A stretch of DNA of 64,000 nt, taken from Paraphysomonas bandaiensis. Its lineage: Eukaryota > Chrysophyceae. Positions 1-10,857 of this stretch are shown here, in pieces. The stretch is from assembly GCA_965644295.1 (NCBI GenBank), contig CBFFRP010000147.1:62001-126000 (forward strand), written 5' to 3'. The notes under the pieces were generated by a model that was not told the DNA's origin, searched no databases, and was given only the letters and a program-made list of their open reading frames with translations. Both the position numbers and the translations under genes were made by a program. Position 1 is the first letter of the stretch, and the number at the start of each line of letters is the position of its first letter.

Positions 1-724
1 AGAAACTGAAAATATAGTAGCTGTTAAAGATATGATTTGTAGAACAGAATGTTGATGTTGGTGAATGACGTGGTTCCTAACTCACAGTGCTACAACATCA
101 TAAACTTACTATATCTCCTATGATATCAATCAGTCAATGCATACTGCACTAACTAAAACCTTAAATTAATATTATGGGTATAGGTCTAACTAGTAGATCT
201 AGCATTCAACTAGCCACTATATCGGAACGAGTTTTTAATTTTTAACGCCTATTGCTAAATAAAAAGACTTTCAATATATAATATTATATTATTGTGAAAT
301 AACTTTATAATAACAATATTGGTGGGTTGTTATAGCTGATAGCTGACCGATCACAATTTTTTACCATAAAATATATATAATATATTGTTTATACTGCTGG
401 AAAATTGTATACAGGCTCTATATTTAATATTTATAGTTAGCTGTGCCATACTATCAACTTACTCTAAAGAGTGTAGACTTGATTGTAATTATGATAGTGA
501 ATTTAATTGCAAGCTTCATATTAATTTAATGTCATTATTAGTTGATGCTATACTAATCATGTACCTTTTTCTTGCTAGGTCTCATCTGTCGTTTAAGAGT
601 TTAATGTCGTAATAAGCATACCACCTATTTACTTGACATAGCAGATATCAAATTGTTCAAACACCCGCTTGGATATCTACAGATGTATAGTACGACAATA
701 TAAGTAGTGGTGTATATTTCCTGT
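1..724. other. AT-rich gene-free stretch
   Basis: No supported gene. The only sizeable reading frame (385-612, plus) is AT-rich, has no recognisable domain and is probably chance. The stretch holds one copy of a dispersed repeat (listed separately) and the short 3' flank of the monooxygenase gene that ends at 725. Confidence 0.6.
186..276 (+). repeat. Dispersed short repeat A, copy 1
   Basis: About 90 bp that recur, diverged, at 45815-45915 (plus) and 52260-52348 (minus). Shared blocks are a CTAACTAGT start, a TAGCATTC..CTAGCCACT block and a conserved AACGCCTATTGCTAA core followed by AGAC. No coding capacity. It is probably a small non-autonomous element or the end of a larger one; no terminal repeat or target duplication could be fixed. 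Confidence 0.55.
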
Positions 725-2334
725 CTACTTGTATGTCATGACTCCGTCTTCTAGTCTACCAAAGTAGAACTCAAATATGTCAGCAAAGTAGTTTTGATAA
801 TATCTCCATGGGGATCGTCTACCCTGTTTCGGGAAGAGGTGAATAGCCCGTTGTATATAACCAGAAGACAAATCAATAAGGTCTTCTCCTTCGTCTTGAG
901 GGCTTTCTCCCTTACGATTACCATACACTGGGCAGCATTTTCGAAATCCTTTGCGGTCCATATATTTCAGGAGCCGACAAACATATGTACCGATCAGATC
1001 AACCTTGAGTGTGAACGTAAGGTTGGTATAACCGACAGACAGTACAAAGTTGGGCACACCACCAATCATTACACCCTTGTACATGAATCGCTTGTTCCAG
1101 TTGTCCATACGCTCTCCGTCCACATATACCTCCGCTCCACCTCCAACCTTAACGTTTAATCCTGTCGCCGTCACTACAATATCCGCTTCAAGTTCCACTG
1201 CCTCAGCGTCTGGAGAGTCTATATCCCGTACTTGCACACCGCGCTCTGTGAAAGTATCAATGGTCGCGGTTACTACGCTGGCTCGCTTGCTTTTAATTGC
1301 CTTAAAGAGATCCCCATCAGGAACCAAGCAGAATCTCTGGTCCCAGGGTTTATACCTAGGAGAAAAATGTTTTTCCGCGTCGCAATCCCGCCCTACCTCT
1401 CTCTTCACCCCAGATACTATCAAACGCTTAATCGTCCCAGGAAATGTCCGGCAAATGTGGTAAAACAGTGTCCCAAACAAAATATTTTTCCACCGGTTGA
1501 GGAAGTGGGCGATGGAGTGGGGCAGGTACTTCACGAGAAAGTTTCCCACAGGGTCTTCAGACGGCATACTGCCAATATATGTAGGAGACCGCTGGAGCAT
1601 CGTGACATGTGCCGCAGTTTTGGCCATCTCAGGCACTAATGTAACAGCAGTTGCTCCACTGCCAATCACTATCACACGCTTATCTTTGTAGTCCAGAGAC
1701 TCTGGCCAATGCTGTGGGTGCACAATAATGCCCTTGTATTGTTCGCTGCCCGTGAATATCGGCGAATAGCCGGCATCGTAATCGTAGTATCCTGTGCACA
1801 CAAACAGAAATCGACATGTGTACAATATACGGTCGCTGGTATCGTTGGAACCGGTGCGCGTAGTTTCTACAGTCCACAGGCAGGTAGAGCTGTCCCAGGA
1901 CATACGACGCACCATAGTATTCATGCGGATATGCTCCTCAATATTGTACTTCTTAGCTGTCTCTTTTATGTACCTGAGGATCGACTCGCCATCGGCGATT
2001 GCCTTATTATCAGTCCAGGGGGAGAAGCTATAGCCCTATACACATCGTAGTACACATGAGCCAGTCTCAATCACATGCATGGCAGCAGAGTCTACCAGAG
2101 TGTACATGTCACTGTCAGAGCGGATTCCAGGGTACTTGAAGAGGTCCCATGTGCCGCCTATGGAGTCCCTGCCCTCAAGGATGACGTAGCTGTAGTGAGG
2201 GAGCTCTGTCTGCATCCTGTAGCCGGCTGCTATACCAGACAACCCTACACACACACACACATGAGGCAACAGACATATCGATCAAGACATATCTGACCTG
2301 CTCCGATGACCACAGTATCGAAGTAATTCTCCAT
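725..2334 (-). CDS. Flavin-containing / Baeyer-Villiger-type monooxygenase
   Basis: FAD- and NADPH-dependent monooxygenase. The model has three exons: 2334-2298, 2244-2096 and 2035-725, joining in frame to 498 residues. Exon 1 begins MENYFDTVVIGAG and runs across the intron into GGLSG, the FAD-binding GxGxxG Rossmann motif at residues 11-17. The FAD-contact stretch GRDSIGGTWDLFKYPGIRSD follows. The middle of the protein has F-x-G...HPQHWPES, a variant of the FMO/BVMO fingerprint (FxGxxxHxxxW/Y), then the NADPH-binding GSGATAV motif. Length is normal for the family. The first donor is GTCAGA, weaker than most here, so the exon 1/2 boundary is the least certain part. The substrate cannot be inferred. 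The gene is divergent from the ABC transporter, sharing a 676-bp upstream region that carries a CATA microsatellite. Confidence 0.88.
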
Positions 2335-3010
2335 GATATCGCTATAGTTATCGACCTCCTCAATGCTGTTGTGGCACCATATAACTGACCGCTCCGCGAG
2401 CCTCTTAAACAACACGCACATACAGCACACAGCCAGCCCATATCATACTACAGGTACTACTGCTGTACTGGTACACAGTACACAGGTACATCAGCATATG
2501 CTATATGGATATACTGCTGTATAACTCCTGTATTTTGGCATACGATATGTGTGTGGTGCTGGTGGTGTGTGAATTTTCTGGGAAAGGTATATGCTGTATT
2601 TTCAGTGCATATTGTGGATCTGGAAGGATTGGGATTTTAGGAGGAGAATGTGGACCGTACGTGGCTGTGCTGTGTATCCCATACATACATACATACATAC
2701 ATACATACATACATACATACATACATACATACATACATACATACATACATACATACATACATACATACATACATACATACATACATACATACATACATAC
2801 ATACATACATACATACATACATACATACATACATACATACATACATACATACCTACATACCTACATACATACATACATACATACATACATACATACATAC
2901 ATACATACATACATACATGCATACATACATGCATTCACAATAGAGTTAGTGGTCACCTTACAGGCCTGCTATTGCCGGATATATATTACAAAGTGCCACA
3001 TAGCCGCATA
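2335..3010. other. Shared upstream region of two divergent genes
   Basis: This separates the start codons of the monooxygenase (minus, 2334) and the ABC transporter (plus, 3011), so both promoters should lie here. A third of it is the CATA array. No other motif could be assigned. Confidence 0.5.
2681..2933. repeat. (CATA)n tetranucleotide microsatellite
   Basis: About 60 units of ATAC/CATA. It is pure to about 2846, then interrupted by two CCTA variants near 2850-2862 and by CATG units at the end. Long reading frames of repeated IHTY or MYVC peptides over it are by-products of the repeat. The variant units at one side are typical of an ageing microsatellite. Confidence 0.97.
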
Positions 3011-5167
3011 ATGACGGAACTATCTGTTCGTGGGGATGTTGAAGAGAGTCTTGGAGCGGAAGGGGGAGAAGAACACGTCTATAAGCCAGTGCCCGGCAAG
3101 AGCTCTATGTTTAGCGAGAGGCAGGGGAGAGACATCATGTGGCGTGGAGTGAACTTCACTGTGAAGGGAAAGATGAAGGTTTTGTCTGATTGCTGGGGCT
3201 GTGTCGAGCATGGGAAGGTGTGTGCCATCATGGGGCCCTCAGGTACCATACAGTGCACTGCATATCTGTTAGGAATGTAATTGCGACGTAGGATCGGGTA
3301 AGAGCAGTCTGCTGAATGTTTTGGCGGGGCGTTCTGCGTCTGCTCCCGGTATATCTGTGTCCGGGCATGTGTCAGTGGATGGCGTGGACATTAATCCAGT
3401 CGCATACAGGCGCAATATTGCATACGTCATGCAGGACGATGCACTTATGGCGACTGCGACTCCGAGGGAAGCACTACGCTTTTCGGCAGCTTTGAGACTA
3501 AAATCCGTATCTGCTAGTGACATTGAGAATCTGGTAGATCAGACATTGGATGCTCTTGGTATTTTGGATTGCGCTGACACGTTCATCGGAAATGCCCTCC
3601 TAAAGGGTATATCTGGTGGGCAGAGAAAGCGTACCAGTGTAGGTGTGGAGCTGATTACTAACCCATCCCTTCTTTTTCTGGATGAGCCCACCTCGTAAGT
3701 ATGAGTAATGTGAGAGTTGCATTTCATCGTAACCTCTGTGTAGGGGACTGGATTCTTACACCGCCTACCAATTAATAAAGGTGTTAAGGAAGATTGCCTC
3801 CAGCAATGCCACGGTACTTTGCACCATTCACCAGCCTTCATCTGAGGTGTTCCATCTCTTTGATTTGGCGATATTTCTCAAGGCAGGGCGGGTTCTTTAC
3901 TCTGGACCGGTCAAGGGTATCGTGGATCGCTTCATGTCTATCGGACATCCTTGCCCTGCCAATTACAACCCCGCCGACCACGTAATGTTTATTACGCAAA
4001 CCGAAAGCACAGAGTCCTTGGAACAATGTGGAGCCTTTCAAAACGCACCAGGATCATCAAAGAGTGAAGGTGAATGCAATGGTAACCAAAAGGGAGATAC
4101 TGTGGACGAAGATACAGCGCGAGAAGGAGCACCCTCATGCCAGGTGATTGAGGAGTTGCATGCGAACTTTTTCAAGCAAGTAGCGTGGCTGGTGCACAGA
4201 GAATTTCATAACACTATTCGAAACAAACCCGCACTAGCAGGACGCTTCGGAGTTACAATAATTCTTAATATAATTTTTGGGCTCATATTTCTAGGAGCCG
4301 GAAACAATGACGACAGCGATCAAGACAACTTCAACGGTAAATTAACCCTATAAGACAATCGAATGCTAATTTTTGTTTTATGTGTCCAGCCCACAATGGT
4401 GTCGTAGTTATGACGATGATATCTGCTATGTTCGGTAGTGCGCAGCCAACGCTTCTGGAATTTCCTAACGAACGCCCCATGTTCATGCGAGAATTTTCGA
4501 CTGGGACTTACGGCACGCCTGCGTACACCGTAGCCAAGCTCTGCATGGAGCTCCCACTGTCTATTGCCCAGTCTATGGTGCAGATGGTAGGGGCATGATG
4601 CTTGCTGTCTATGTTTCCTTGCTGTTGAAATATGCTGCTTGTCTCCATATTGAGTATTTCATGTAGTTCTTGTGATTAAACTGACATCTTCTTATTCGTT
4701 ATGTTCAGATAATAATATACTTCATGGCGGATTTACGAGGTAACTACTTTGCTCTAGCTGGTTCAGCCCTTGGTACTGGTCTGGCCTCTGCCTCCGTTGC
4801 TGTACTTCTGGGATGTCTGGTCACAGATCCGAAACAAGCAACAGAAATGATGCCACTACTACTTGTTCCTCAGATTCTTTTTGCGGGTTTTTTTATTCGG
4901 ACTGAGCAGATCCCAGTCTGGCTGCGGTGGGCGCAGTATCTATGCAGCCTCAAGTATGGGCTTAACTTGTTTATCACCAATGAGTTCGCGTCATATCGGG
5001 AGTCCTGTTCTGGAGATGCTGCAGCCAACTGCATAAAAATAAAAGAAGCTAACGACATTGATCCTTCTCACTGGTGGGTATACGTGTTAGTGTTAGCCGT
5101 ACTCTTTCTTGGATTCAGAATTATGGCAATGATCGTGCTGTCTAAACGCGCTGTGAGGTTTTACTAG
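3011..5167 (+). CDS. ABCG-family half-transporter
   Basis: ATP-driven membrane exporter of the ABCG (White/BCRP) type, probably for lipids, sterols or hydrophobic compounds. Five exons: 3011-3242, 3292-3694, 3744-4336, 4390-4586 and 4709-5167, 627 residues in frame. The nucleotide-binding domain comes first. Walker A is GPSGSGKSS (residues 75-83, split by intron 1), the signature is ISGGQRKR, Walker B is LLFLDEPTS (split by intron 2), and the switch histidine is in TIHQPS. A hydrophilic linker follows, then a six-helix membrane domain of about 270 residues ending in an arginine- and lysine-containing tail. NBD-first order and one domain of each kind mark a half-transporter that would dimerise. 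Reading upstream through the CATA array gives only repeat peptide, so the ATG at 3011 (MTELS) is the sensible start. Confidence 0.93.
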
Positions 5168-5439
5168 AAACTACGAGAATACTTGAGACTGGGAAATTGT
5201 ATTTCTGAGAATGAATCTTAGAGCAAGTCTGTCATTGTACTCAGACATGAGACACGAATTGAATAAAAGTTCCTATAAAGTTAATAATAATTGCTGCAGT
5301 TTTGATATGTTTTGGTATGTCACACAGACTTCTTAACCAATAAACAACCTAATGTACTAGGCCTAGGAAACAAGACACCACAGAATTGCATTTTATATTA
5401 TATTGTTCTATTGCAGTAGTATTGTTTGGAGTGGTTAGA

Positions 5440-5500
5440 AAAGTATTGATGGACGCTATCTTACAATACTATTGCGATGTCTTGTTCTTCAGCCCTGAAA
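5440..5500 (-). repeat. Diverged fragment of hAT-type MITE
   Basis: Read on the minus strand this matches the interior of the MITE at 9350-9580, with a shared GATAGCG-TCCATCAATA block and the flanking GCAAT-A-TATTG. No terminal repeats remain. Confidence 0.5.
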
Positions 5501-6182
5501 TATACTAGAAATTAGGAAAGTACGCGTATTAGGAATCTATAATGATATAATACCGATTTGGTATAAAAAAGAAAGAAAAAACTTTGATTAATAGGCTATA
5601 AATCATTTCAAACGTGCTACTTTCATTGAGTTGATATCATGAGGACGACAGTACATCACCCTTTCGAGTGTAAAACGAGCACATATGCTTAGTTGAAGTA
5701 CATACGATGATATGATCAGCATCTCTTGACGATATTCCGAACTGCACAATAGAGAACAGGGCAGTAGAGTATAGAGCGGTGTAACTCTCCAGATGAAGGC
5801 TAGTCCACACCGCTACATACTCACATACTTAAGCGTCGTGTTCATTTCATACATACGAACGTTTCTCAGACGATCACTTGATAGGATGCAGTGACATAAC
5901 TCTGTATCAAGCAGCAGTTTTAATCCGTTTCCAGTGCAGTGTGCTTACAGCTTCAGCAGTGTACCGCTACTGCATCTCTTGTGCAGCTCCAGCTGCAGTC
6001 ATGTGCTTGTGTGTATCTTCAGATCTTGTGGATATGTATGTATGTAGCATTGCTGTGTGGTAGTCTCCACTCTGCACCATATGCAGCTCAAGCGGTATTG
6101 TGCTGTATTATAGCGTATTTGTACATACACAGATATGCAGCTTCTATATACAGCACATGCATATATAGTATGTATGTATGCC

Positions 6183-6330
6183 GTATCGGCAGTCAGCATC
6201 TTATTTTTCGGGAAGAAATTGAAGCAAATATACTCTATATCACTGCAATACAACTACGGCTGTAATACAGATAATTATTGTTTCAACATTAGGGGCATCT
6301 CTGAACAAAAATATACAAAGGATGCCGATA
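6183..6330 (+). mobile_element. 150-bp MITE, copy 1 (5' side of pgsA)
   Basis: One of three copies in the window (others at 30529-30673 minus and 35450-35598 plus). The ends are imperfect inverted repeats sharing TATCGGCA. Conserved interior blocks are GCATCTTATTTTTCGG, AAATATACTCTATAT, CAACTACGGCT and AAAGGATGCCGAT. It has no coding capacity, so it is probably a miniature inverted-repeat element mobilised in trans. It ends 92 bp before the pgsA start codon. Confidence 0.75.
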
Positions 6331-6421
6331 TGGCAGACCAGAGACGCAGATCATGAATGGGGTGTCCTCTCCTGTCCTGCAGCAGCAGATGTAGACTCCC
6401 AATGCACTATCCTATCAGCCG

Positions 6422-7497
6422 ATGCATATAGTACGACTCTTATCCCTATTATCGTTTCTGCTCTGCGTATGCGCCCATAGGCTTCCTGCTATATCCGGCG
6501 AGTCGTTTCTCGCTCGACCTCATCACAGAGTTTCGTCCCATCCGATGAACGCACATGCATATACTGCACACCCCTCGGAGCCAATAGCCTTACAAGAGTC
6601 TCGTCTATCTAGCGTCCCTAATATCTTGTCGCTGTCGAGACTGTTTGCTGTCCCATTCTTCATAGCTGCGTATGTTACGGAAATGGTTTGACTTAATATA
6701 CGAACAGTACTTATATGTTGACTTGTCATCATAGAAATCTCTATGCACTGGTCTGTTTGTGGCGTCATGTTTGACGGACTATCTGGATGGCTTCATTGCG
6801 AGGCGTTTGAATGTTAGCTCTGACTTTGGTGCATTTATAGATCCCGTTGCCGACAAGGTACTGTGCCTCCACTTTTGACATTCGAGTGTATACTTGTAAC
6901 CTTCATGATGCCAATGAAGCCGTAGTTTGATACGTCTTTGAATTAGACCAAGTGGTCCTAGAGGCTGTCGACTTATATTTCAGTGCCTACTATATGTGAC
7001 TTGCGTGCAGATTCGTTGACGATTCTGTGTGCAGATAACGGTTGTCACTGCAATGATCATGCTCCTCGTCAAACTGCCCCAGTTTGCTATTGCAATACCA
7101 GGTTTGTTACTGTCATTCATAAAGCACTGCTCTCTCTCTTACATCGCCCCGTCTATGTACTTGTCGTTCAGTGGCCATGAATGTGGCAAGAGAAGTATTT
7201 GTTTCTGGTCTAAGAGAATGGATGGCAACTAGAGGACGAAGAAGCGTGGTTAAGGTAGGATTCGCGGGAAAGCTCAAGACCGCCACACAGATGGTGTCCA
7301 CGGCCATGCTGCTCCACATATCAATGACGTATAGAGACCCTCTTGCCAAAGTTGTATCTCTGTCAGGGCTTGTTGATGGACCCAAAGAGTTAATGGTGGC
7401 TGTGTGTATGTTTTATTTATCGCTTACACTGTCGTGGATATCAGCGTTTCAATATTTATCTGCGGCTTGGCCTGCGCTGACAAACCGTAAAAATTAA
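6422..7497 (+). CDS. pgsA: CDP-diacylglycerol--glycerol-3-phosphate phosphatidyltransferase (PgsA-like)
   Basis: Makes phosphatidylglycerol phosphate from CDP-diacylglycerol and glycerol-3-phosphate, the committed step to phosphatidylglycerol and cardiolipin. Four exons: 6422-6685, 6735-6857, 7035-7101 and 7172-7497, 259 residues. Exon 2 carries the full CDP-alcohol phosphotransferase signature D-x2-DG-x2-AR-x8-G-x3-D-x3-D (D103, D106-G107, A110-R111, G120, D124, D128). Exon 4 has the PgsA-specific block [12 protein letters not shown] followed by [10 protein letters not shown], which separates it from eukaryotic cardiolipin synthases. The N-terminus has a hydrophobic stretch ([20 protein letters not shown]), then about 45 polar residues. 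This suggests a signal or organelle-targeting presequence, consistent with a mitochondrial or plastid enzyme of bacterial type. A MITE lies just upstream. Confidence 0.88.
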
Positions 7498-8051
7498 TAG
7501 ACTTTGCGAAACAGTACTCACACTATGCAGTGAGCAATAATAATATTTTAAAATGCTTATACGATGGTGGCTCAATCGTGTCACTACTGGATAGTTACTC
7601 TAAAACACTATTTTCTTGATGCCAACTAGAAAGTGTAGACTGTGGTCATTTCGAACGTTCGAACTCCGTCATTTTACTATAGCAGTATTATCACAAGGGC
7701 AGGACAATTCCTTTACTATTCTTCATTTTCAAAGTAAGTTAACATTCAACGAAAGCAACGCCGATTTTCCGTGGATAGTATGTACTCTGTTTAAGACATG
7801 AGATATTGAACATGATATGTACCAGTTAGTGGCATATTATTAACTACCAGTAAGTTGAAACTGGTAGCAGAAGTCGTACCAAAATATGTAATCCTTGTAG
7901 CTTTCAAAAACACTTTTCACTATCATTTCAACACAGCTCAATGTCAAGAGAAGGATATCATTATTAGCAAAAATCACAGGCCAGATAATTTATCAAGTAG
8001 CAATATAAAAACATGACAATTTATCCCACCAGATAGTTATTCAACATTTGC
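7498..8051. other. Gene-free spacer
   Basis: AT-rich sequence between the convergent 3' ends of pgsA and RPL10. The 61-residue frame at 7616-7801 has no recognisable feature. Nothing else seen. Confidence 0.6.
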
Positions 8052-8742
8052 TTAAATGCAATTATTCTCTGTGAGTCTGCCATGCTTGGAAATGTACTTG
8101 GCGATGTTGCCATCAGCTTGGATCCATCCCTCCTTGCGTCCCTTAGCATAGTCAGCTCTGTCGTACGGAGTAAATCCCCAGTTATTAGATCTCATAACCT
8201 TTTGTCTCCCAGGGAACTTAAACTTAGCACGGCGGAGAGCCTCAATAGCGTTCTTGGCAAGAGCATCCTTTGTGCGGATAGAAAAGATGATCTGTCCGAT
8301 GGCAATACGAGCAGACATCTCCATAGGTTTACCGTAGGAACCACGCATACCAGATGAAAGACGATCGGCACCAGCACATGAAAGCATCTTATTTTGACGC
8401 AACACATGGAAGGGGTGAGGTCTGCATCTAATGTGGAAAGTGTCTTTGCCGCCAGTCTTGATCATGTACTTGTTGCAGGCAACACGAGCAGCCTCAAGAG
8501 CAGCAGATGTGAGCTGCTCCTTCTCGTCAGACACTAAATGACAGACAAAAGGAAACAGATCAACAGATGCCTTCTTGGCACCGCAATCAAAGATCCTGAT
8601 CTTGGCATCGGGCACACCTCTGCAAAACCTGGACTTGATGTAAGGTTTGTTCTTCTGAAAGCGAGAGCAGCGAGCCGGTCCTGTGAAATATAACGTAAAT
8701 AATTGCATTAAAAATAATAAGCATTAACGTACTTCTTCCCAT
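8052..8742 (-). CDS. RPL10: 60S ribosomal protein L10 (uL16 / QM)
   Basis: Core protein of the large cytosolic ribosomal subunit, at the base of the P stalk near the peptidyl-transferase centre. Two exons: a 10-bp first exon (8742-8733, encoding MGR plus one base) and 8680-8052, giving 212 residues. It is recognised by near-canonical sequence throughout: MGRRPARC start, [44 protein letters not shown] and KYISKHGRL near the end. The tiny first exon directly after the ATG is a layout often seen in ribosomal-protein genes. It makes the longer in-frame start (MQLFTLYF, inside the intron) wrong. Length matches the family. Confidence 0.97.
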
Positions 8743-9255
8743 GATTATTGCTGTTCAGACTACCTCCAGAGAGTCTCTTAATATGTTGATACTATCAGAG
8801 TTACGTCCTCTCGAGCTGCTCTTATAGTACACATATACAGAACGAGTTCCTTACTATGAAACCTCACAACTCCATCCGAAAGAAGGAAATCTTCAAAAGA
8901 CATTTTCAGTTTAGAAAATTTATTTTATTTTTCAGTTCTGTCACAATACAATACAATACATATACACAGGCGTATACCGTATACTGCATATATGTGTACA
9001 AACATGTCCATAGCAGATACATATGCCATGATGAACTCAATGCAATACAAACTGATGCAGCTCCGTTTATTTATATTCACTTGATATCTTATAATCATCC
9101 GATGCTTTGGAGTCTCAGTATTAGTTAGCTCTATCGCTGATGAGTATATACATTCTCTATATACTATATGCTATACGCTATACGCTATACCCTGTATGGC
9201 GTATGACAATAGTGCTCGTAAAAACACCACTATAGAGATGTTCATATAATACTAC
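8743..9255. other. Upstream region of RPL10
   Basis: The gene-free region 5' of RPL10 up to the tandem duplication. It contains a short CTATACG-like direct repeat near 9156-9190. The 90-residue frame at 8856-9128 is AT-rich and unsupported. Confidence 0.55.
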
Positions 9256-10845
9256 TATATGGGAGAGTAGTATCATTCAAGTGACATGTCACTCCTCTGG
9301 TAAAACAGAGGAACAGTGCACACGTAATCGAACAATGATCCAGTGCAACCAGGGATAGGGAATAATATATTGCAATACTATTGTTAGATAGCGCTCCATC
9401 AATAGTATTGATGAAGTTTTTAAACCGGTCCTACAATATGTTGCCATATATTAGTATGACTAATCAGTAAGTAAATAACAGAAACAACATTTATGGAATA
9501 TTCGACCAGTCCACCAATCAACAAATTATACAGTATATTGTACAATGTAATGCAATGCAATATACTGTTCCCTATCCCTGAGTGCAACGGCCTCTGACAC
9601 CGTAAATATTGATTTCTGTTATACGAACAGCGGTGTGACATATGACACTCCGACAACAAGTGAATGCGAGATTTACATTTGCAGAGCTGCCTGTAGTATT
9701 GTCGCGAGACAGAACTTTTACATTAAAAAACAACGTTGCTAAGCAATAACTTGCATGATTCGTTTAGTATTCAGTATATTAATTATTTATGGAAAATATA
9801 GACAATCAGCTTGCTACGCTGTAACTTCATCGTGACTGAACCAGCAGTCAGCTCGACTACACGCCTTGCCGTATTTGCACGGTACTCTGTTAAATTGCGA
9901 GTGTGTCTTTTGCTGGCGCTCCTTTTGTCGATACTTTTTCTTCTCACTCGCATGTCCCCCACCCCATTTGCATACTGTCCGTGCCACTTTACCGACCGGT
10001 ACTTCTCCACTCTCCTCTTCGCGCCCACGTTTAACCAGTTTTGAGCTCACACCATTGTCTGTTATTTCTAAATCTGCAGCAGGCACGGTAATATCCTCAG
10101 CAACGCATAGGGGACAGCGCATCTTCATTAGTGAAGCTTGATCAGTGGCTTTGTCTACTTTCTTAGTACAACATCCCTCACAGAGAAGCACCGGTACACC
10201 GCACATACTGCACTTCTTCTTTCCAATATAGCGATCCCATGGTACGCCACAAGCACAACATCTTCCCAGCAGTTCGGCGTTTTCCTCTACTTTATCCTTC
10301 GATTTCTTCTTCTTTTTCTTCTTGGGTTCATCAGGTCGCTTTAGAACCCCACCCACACCCTCTGGACAACCCACCCCGAATGCTTCTCTCTTATCAAATA
10401 CATAGTTCTTTCCCTCCCAAAATCCTCCATCTGGGAACTTCTGCATGTAGCTTTCTATCCCACCTTTGAGTTGGAACACTCCCTCAATAGTGTCACCATA
10501 TTCGTGCTTCAGCAAGGCCGAGGCACGCTCGCATCTGAAATGAAGATTAAAATTCTATACAGAAATAATATCCATAGAAATACGATACAACTATTTATAC
10601 TTATGGCCGACATATATACGCTATGGGTGGAAGAACTAACCTGACACCACCTGTGCAGTACATTAAAACATTCTTCCCTTTAAGCTGTTCTTTAGTTTCT
10701 TCCTTGTTGATCCACGCTGGGAAGTCTGTGCTTTTCCTCATTTCCGGTATTAGTAAAGAGGCTCCACCAGCCTTTTCTTGTCGACCAAATCTGCCAATAT
10801 CGCTTTCATATGCATTGCGAACATCTATGACTACAGTGTTGGGCT
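9256..10845. repeat. Tandem duplication, copy 1 (1590 bp)
   Basis: Matches 10858-12447 at a constant offset of 1602 bp, with no difference noticed when reading. The 233-residue frame inside it is identical in both copies. The copies are separated by 12 bases (10846-10857) that belong to neither. Copy 1 carries exon 3 and most of exon 2 of the trhO gene, its 3' flank and the hAT MITE, but lacks exon 1. Confidence 0.95.
9350..9580. mobile_element. hAT-type MITE with 8-bp target duplication (copy in unit 1)
   Basis: A 231-bp element bounded by perfect 13-bp inverted repeats CAGGGATAGGGAA / TTCCCTATCCCTG, continued by imperfect pairing through a TATATTGCAAT block. It is flanked by the identical octamer AGTGCAAC at 9342-9349 and 9581-9588. 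An 8-bp duplication and CAGGG ends point to the hAT superfamily. It has no coding capacity, so it must have moved with a transposase made elsewhere. Confidence 0.9.
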
Positions 10846-10857
10846 GTAGGTGTCCAT
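9814..10857 (-). pseudogene. Truncated duplicate of trhO (exons 2'-3' only)
   Basis: Exon 2' (10845-10641) and exon 3' (10534-9814) repeat the last two coding exons of the intact trhO gene downstream of it on the same strand. The first exon and the beginning of exon 2 are missing, so there is no conserved start codon and the N-terminal acylphosphatase-like half is absent. The rhodanese cysteine motif CTGGVRCE, the cysteine-rich tail and the CCCH finger are intact with no disabling change. It could be a dead duplicate, or serve as an alternative 3' exon set for transcripts reading through from the intact gene. Confidence 0.8.

Larger units (their letters stand above)
5168..6421. other. Intergenic stretch with two transposon relics
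   Basis: No supported gene between the ABC transporter and the phosphatidyltransferase. It contains a diverged piece of the hAT MITE near 5440-5500 and a full copy of the 150-bp MITE at 6183-6330. The short frames around 5878-6356 lie over these elements and low-complexity TA/CA sequence. Confidence 0.6.

Noticed and set aside
385-612. 75-residue open frame
   Set aside because: AT-rich, no domain, no splice partners or neighbouring support.
2681-2933. Possible CRISPR-like or minisatellite array
   Set aside because: The unit is a 4-bp microsatellite with no spacers, in a eukaryotic genome.
2505-3280. Long IHTY- and MYVC-repeat open frames over the CATA array
   Set aside because: They follow from any tetranucleotide array read in triplets and occur equally on both strands and at 38113 and 56121; not genes.
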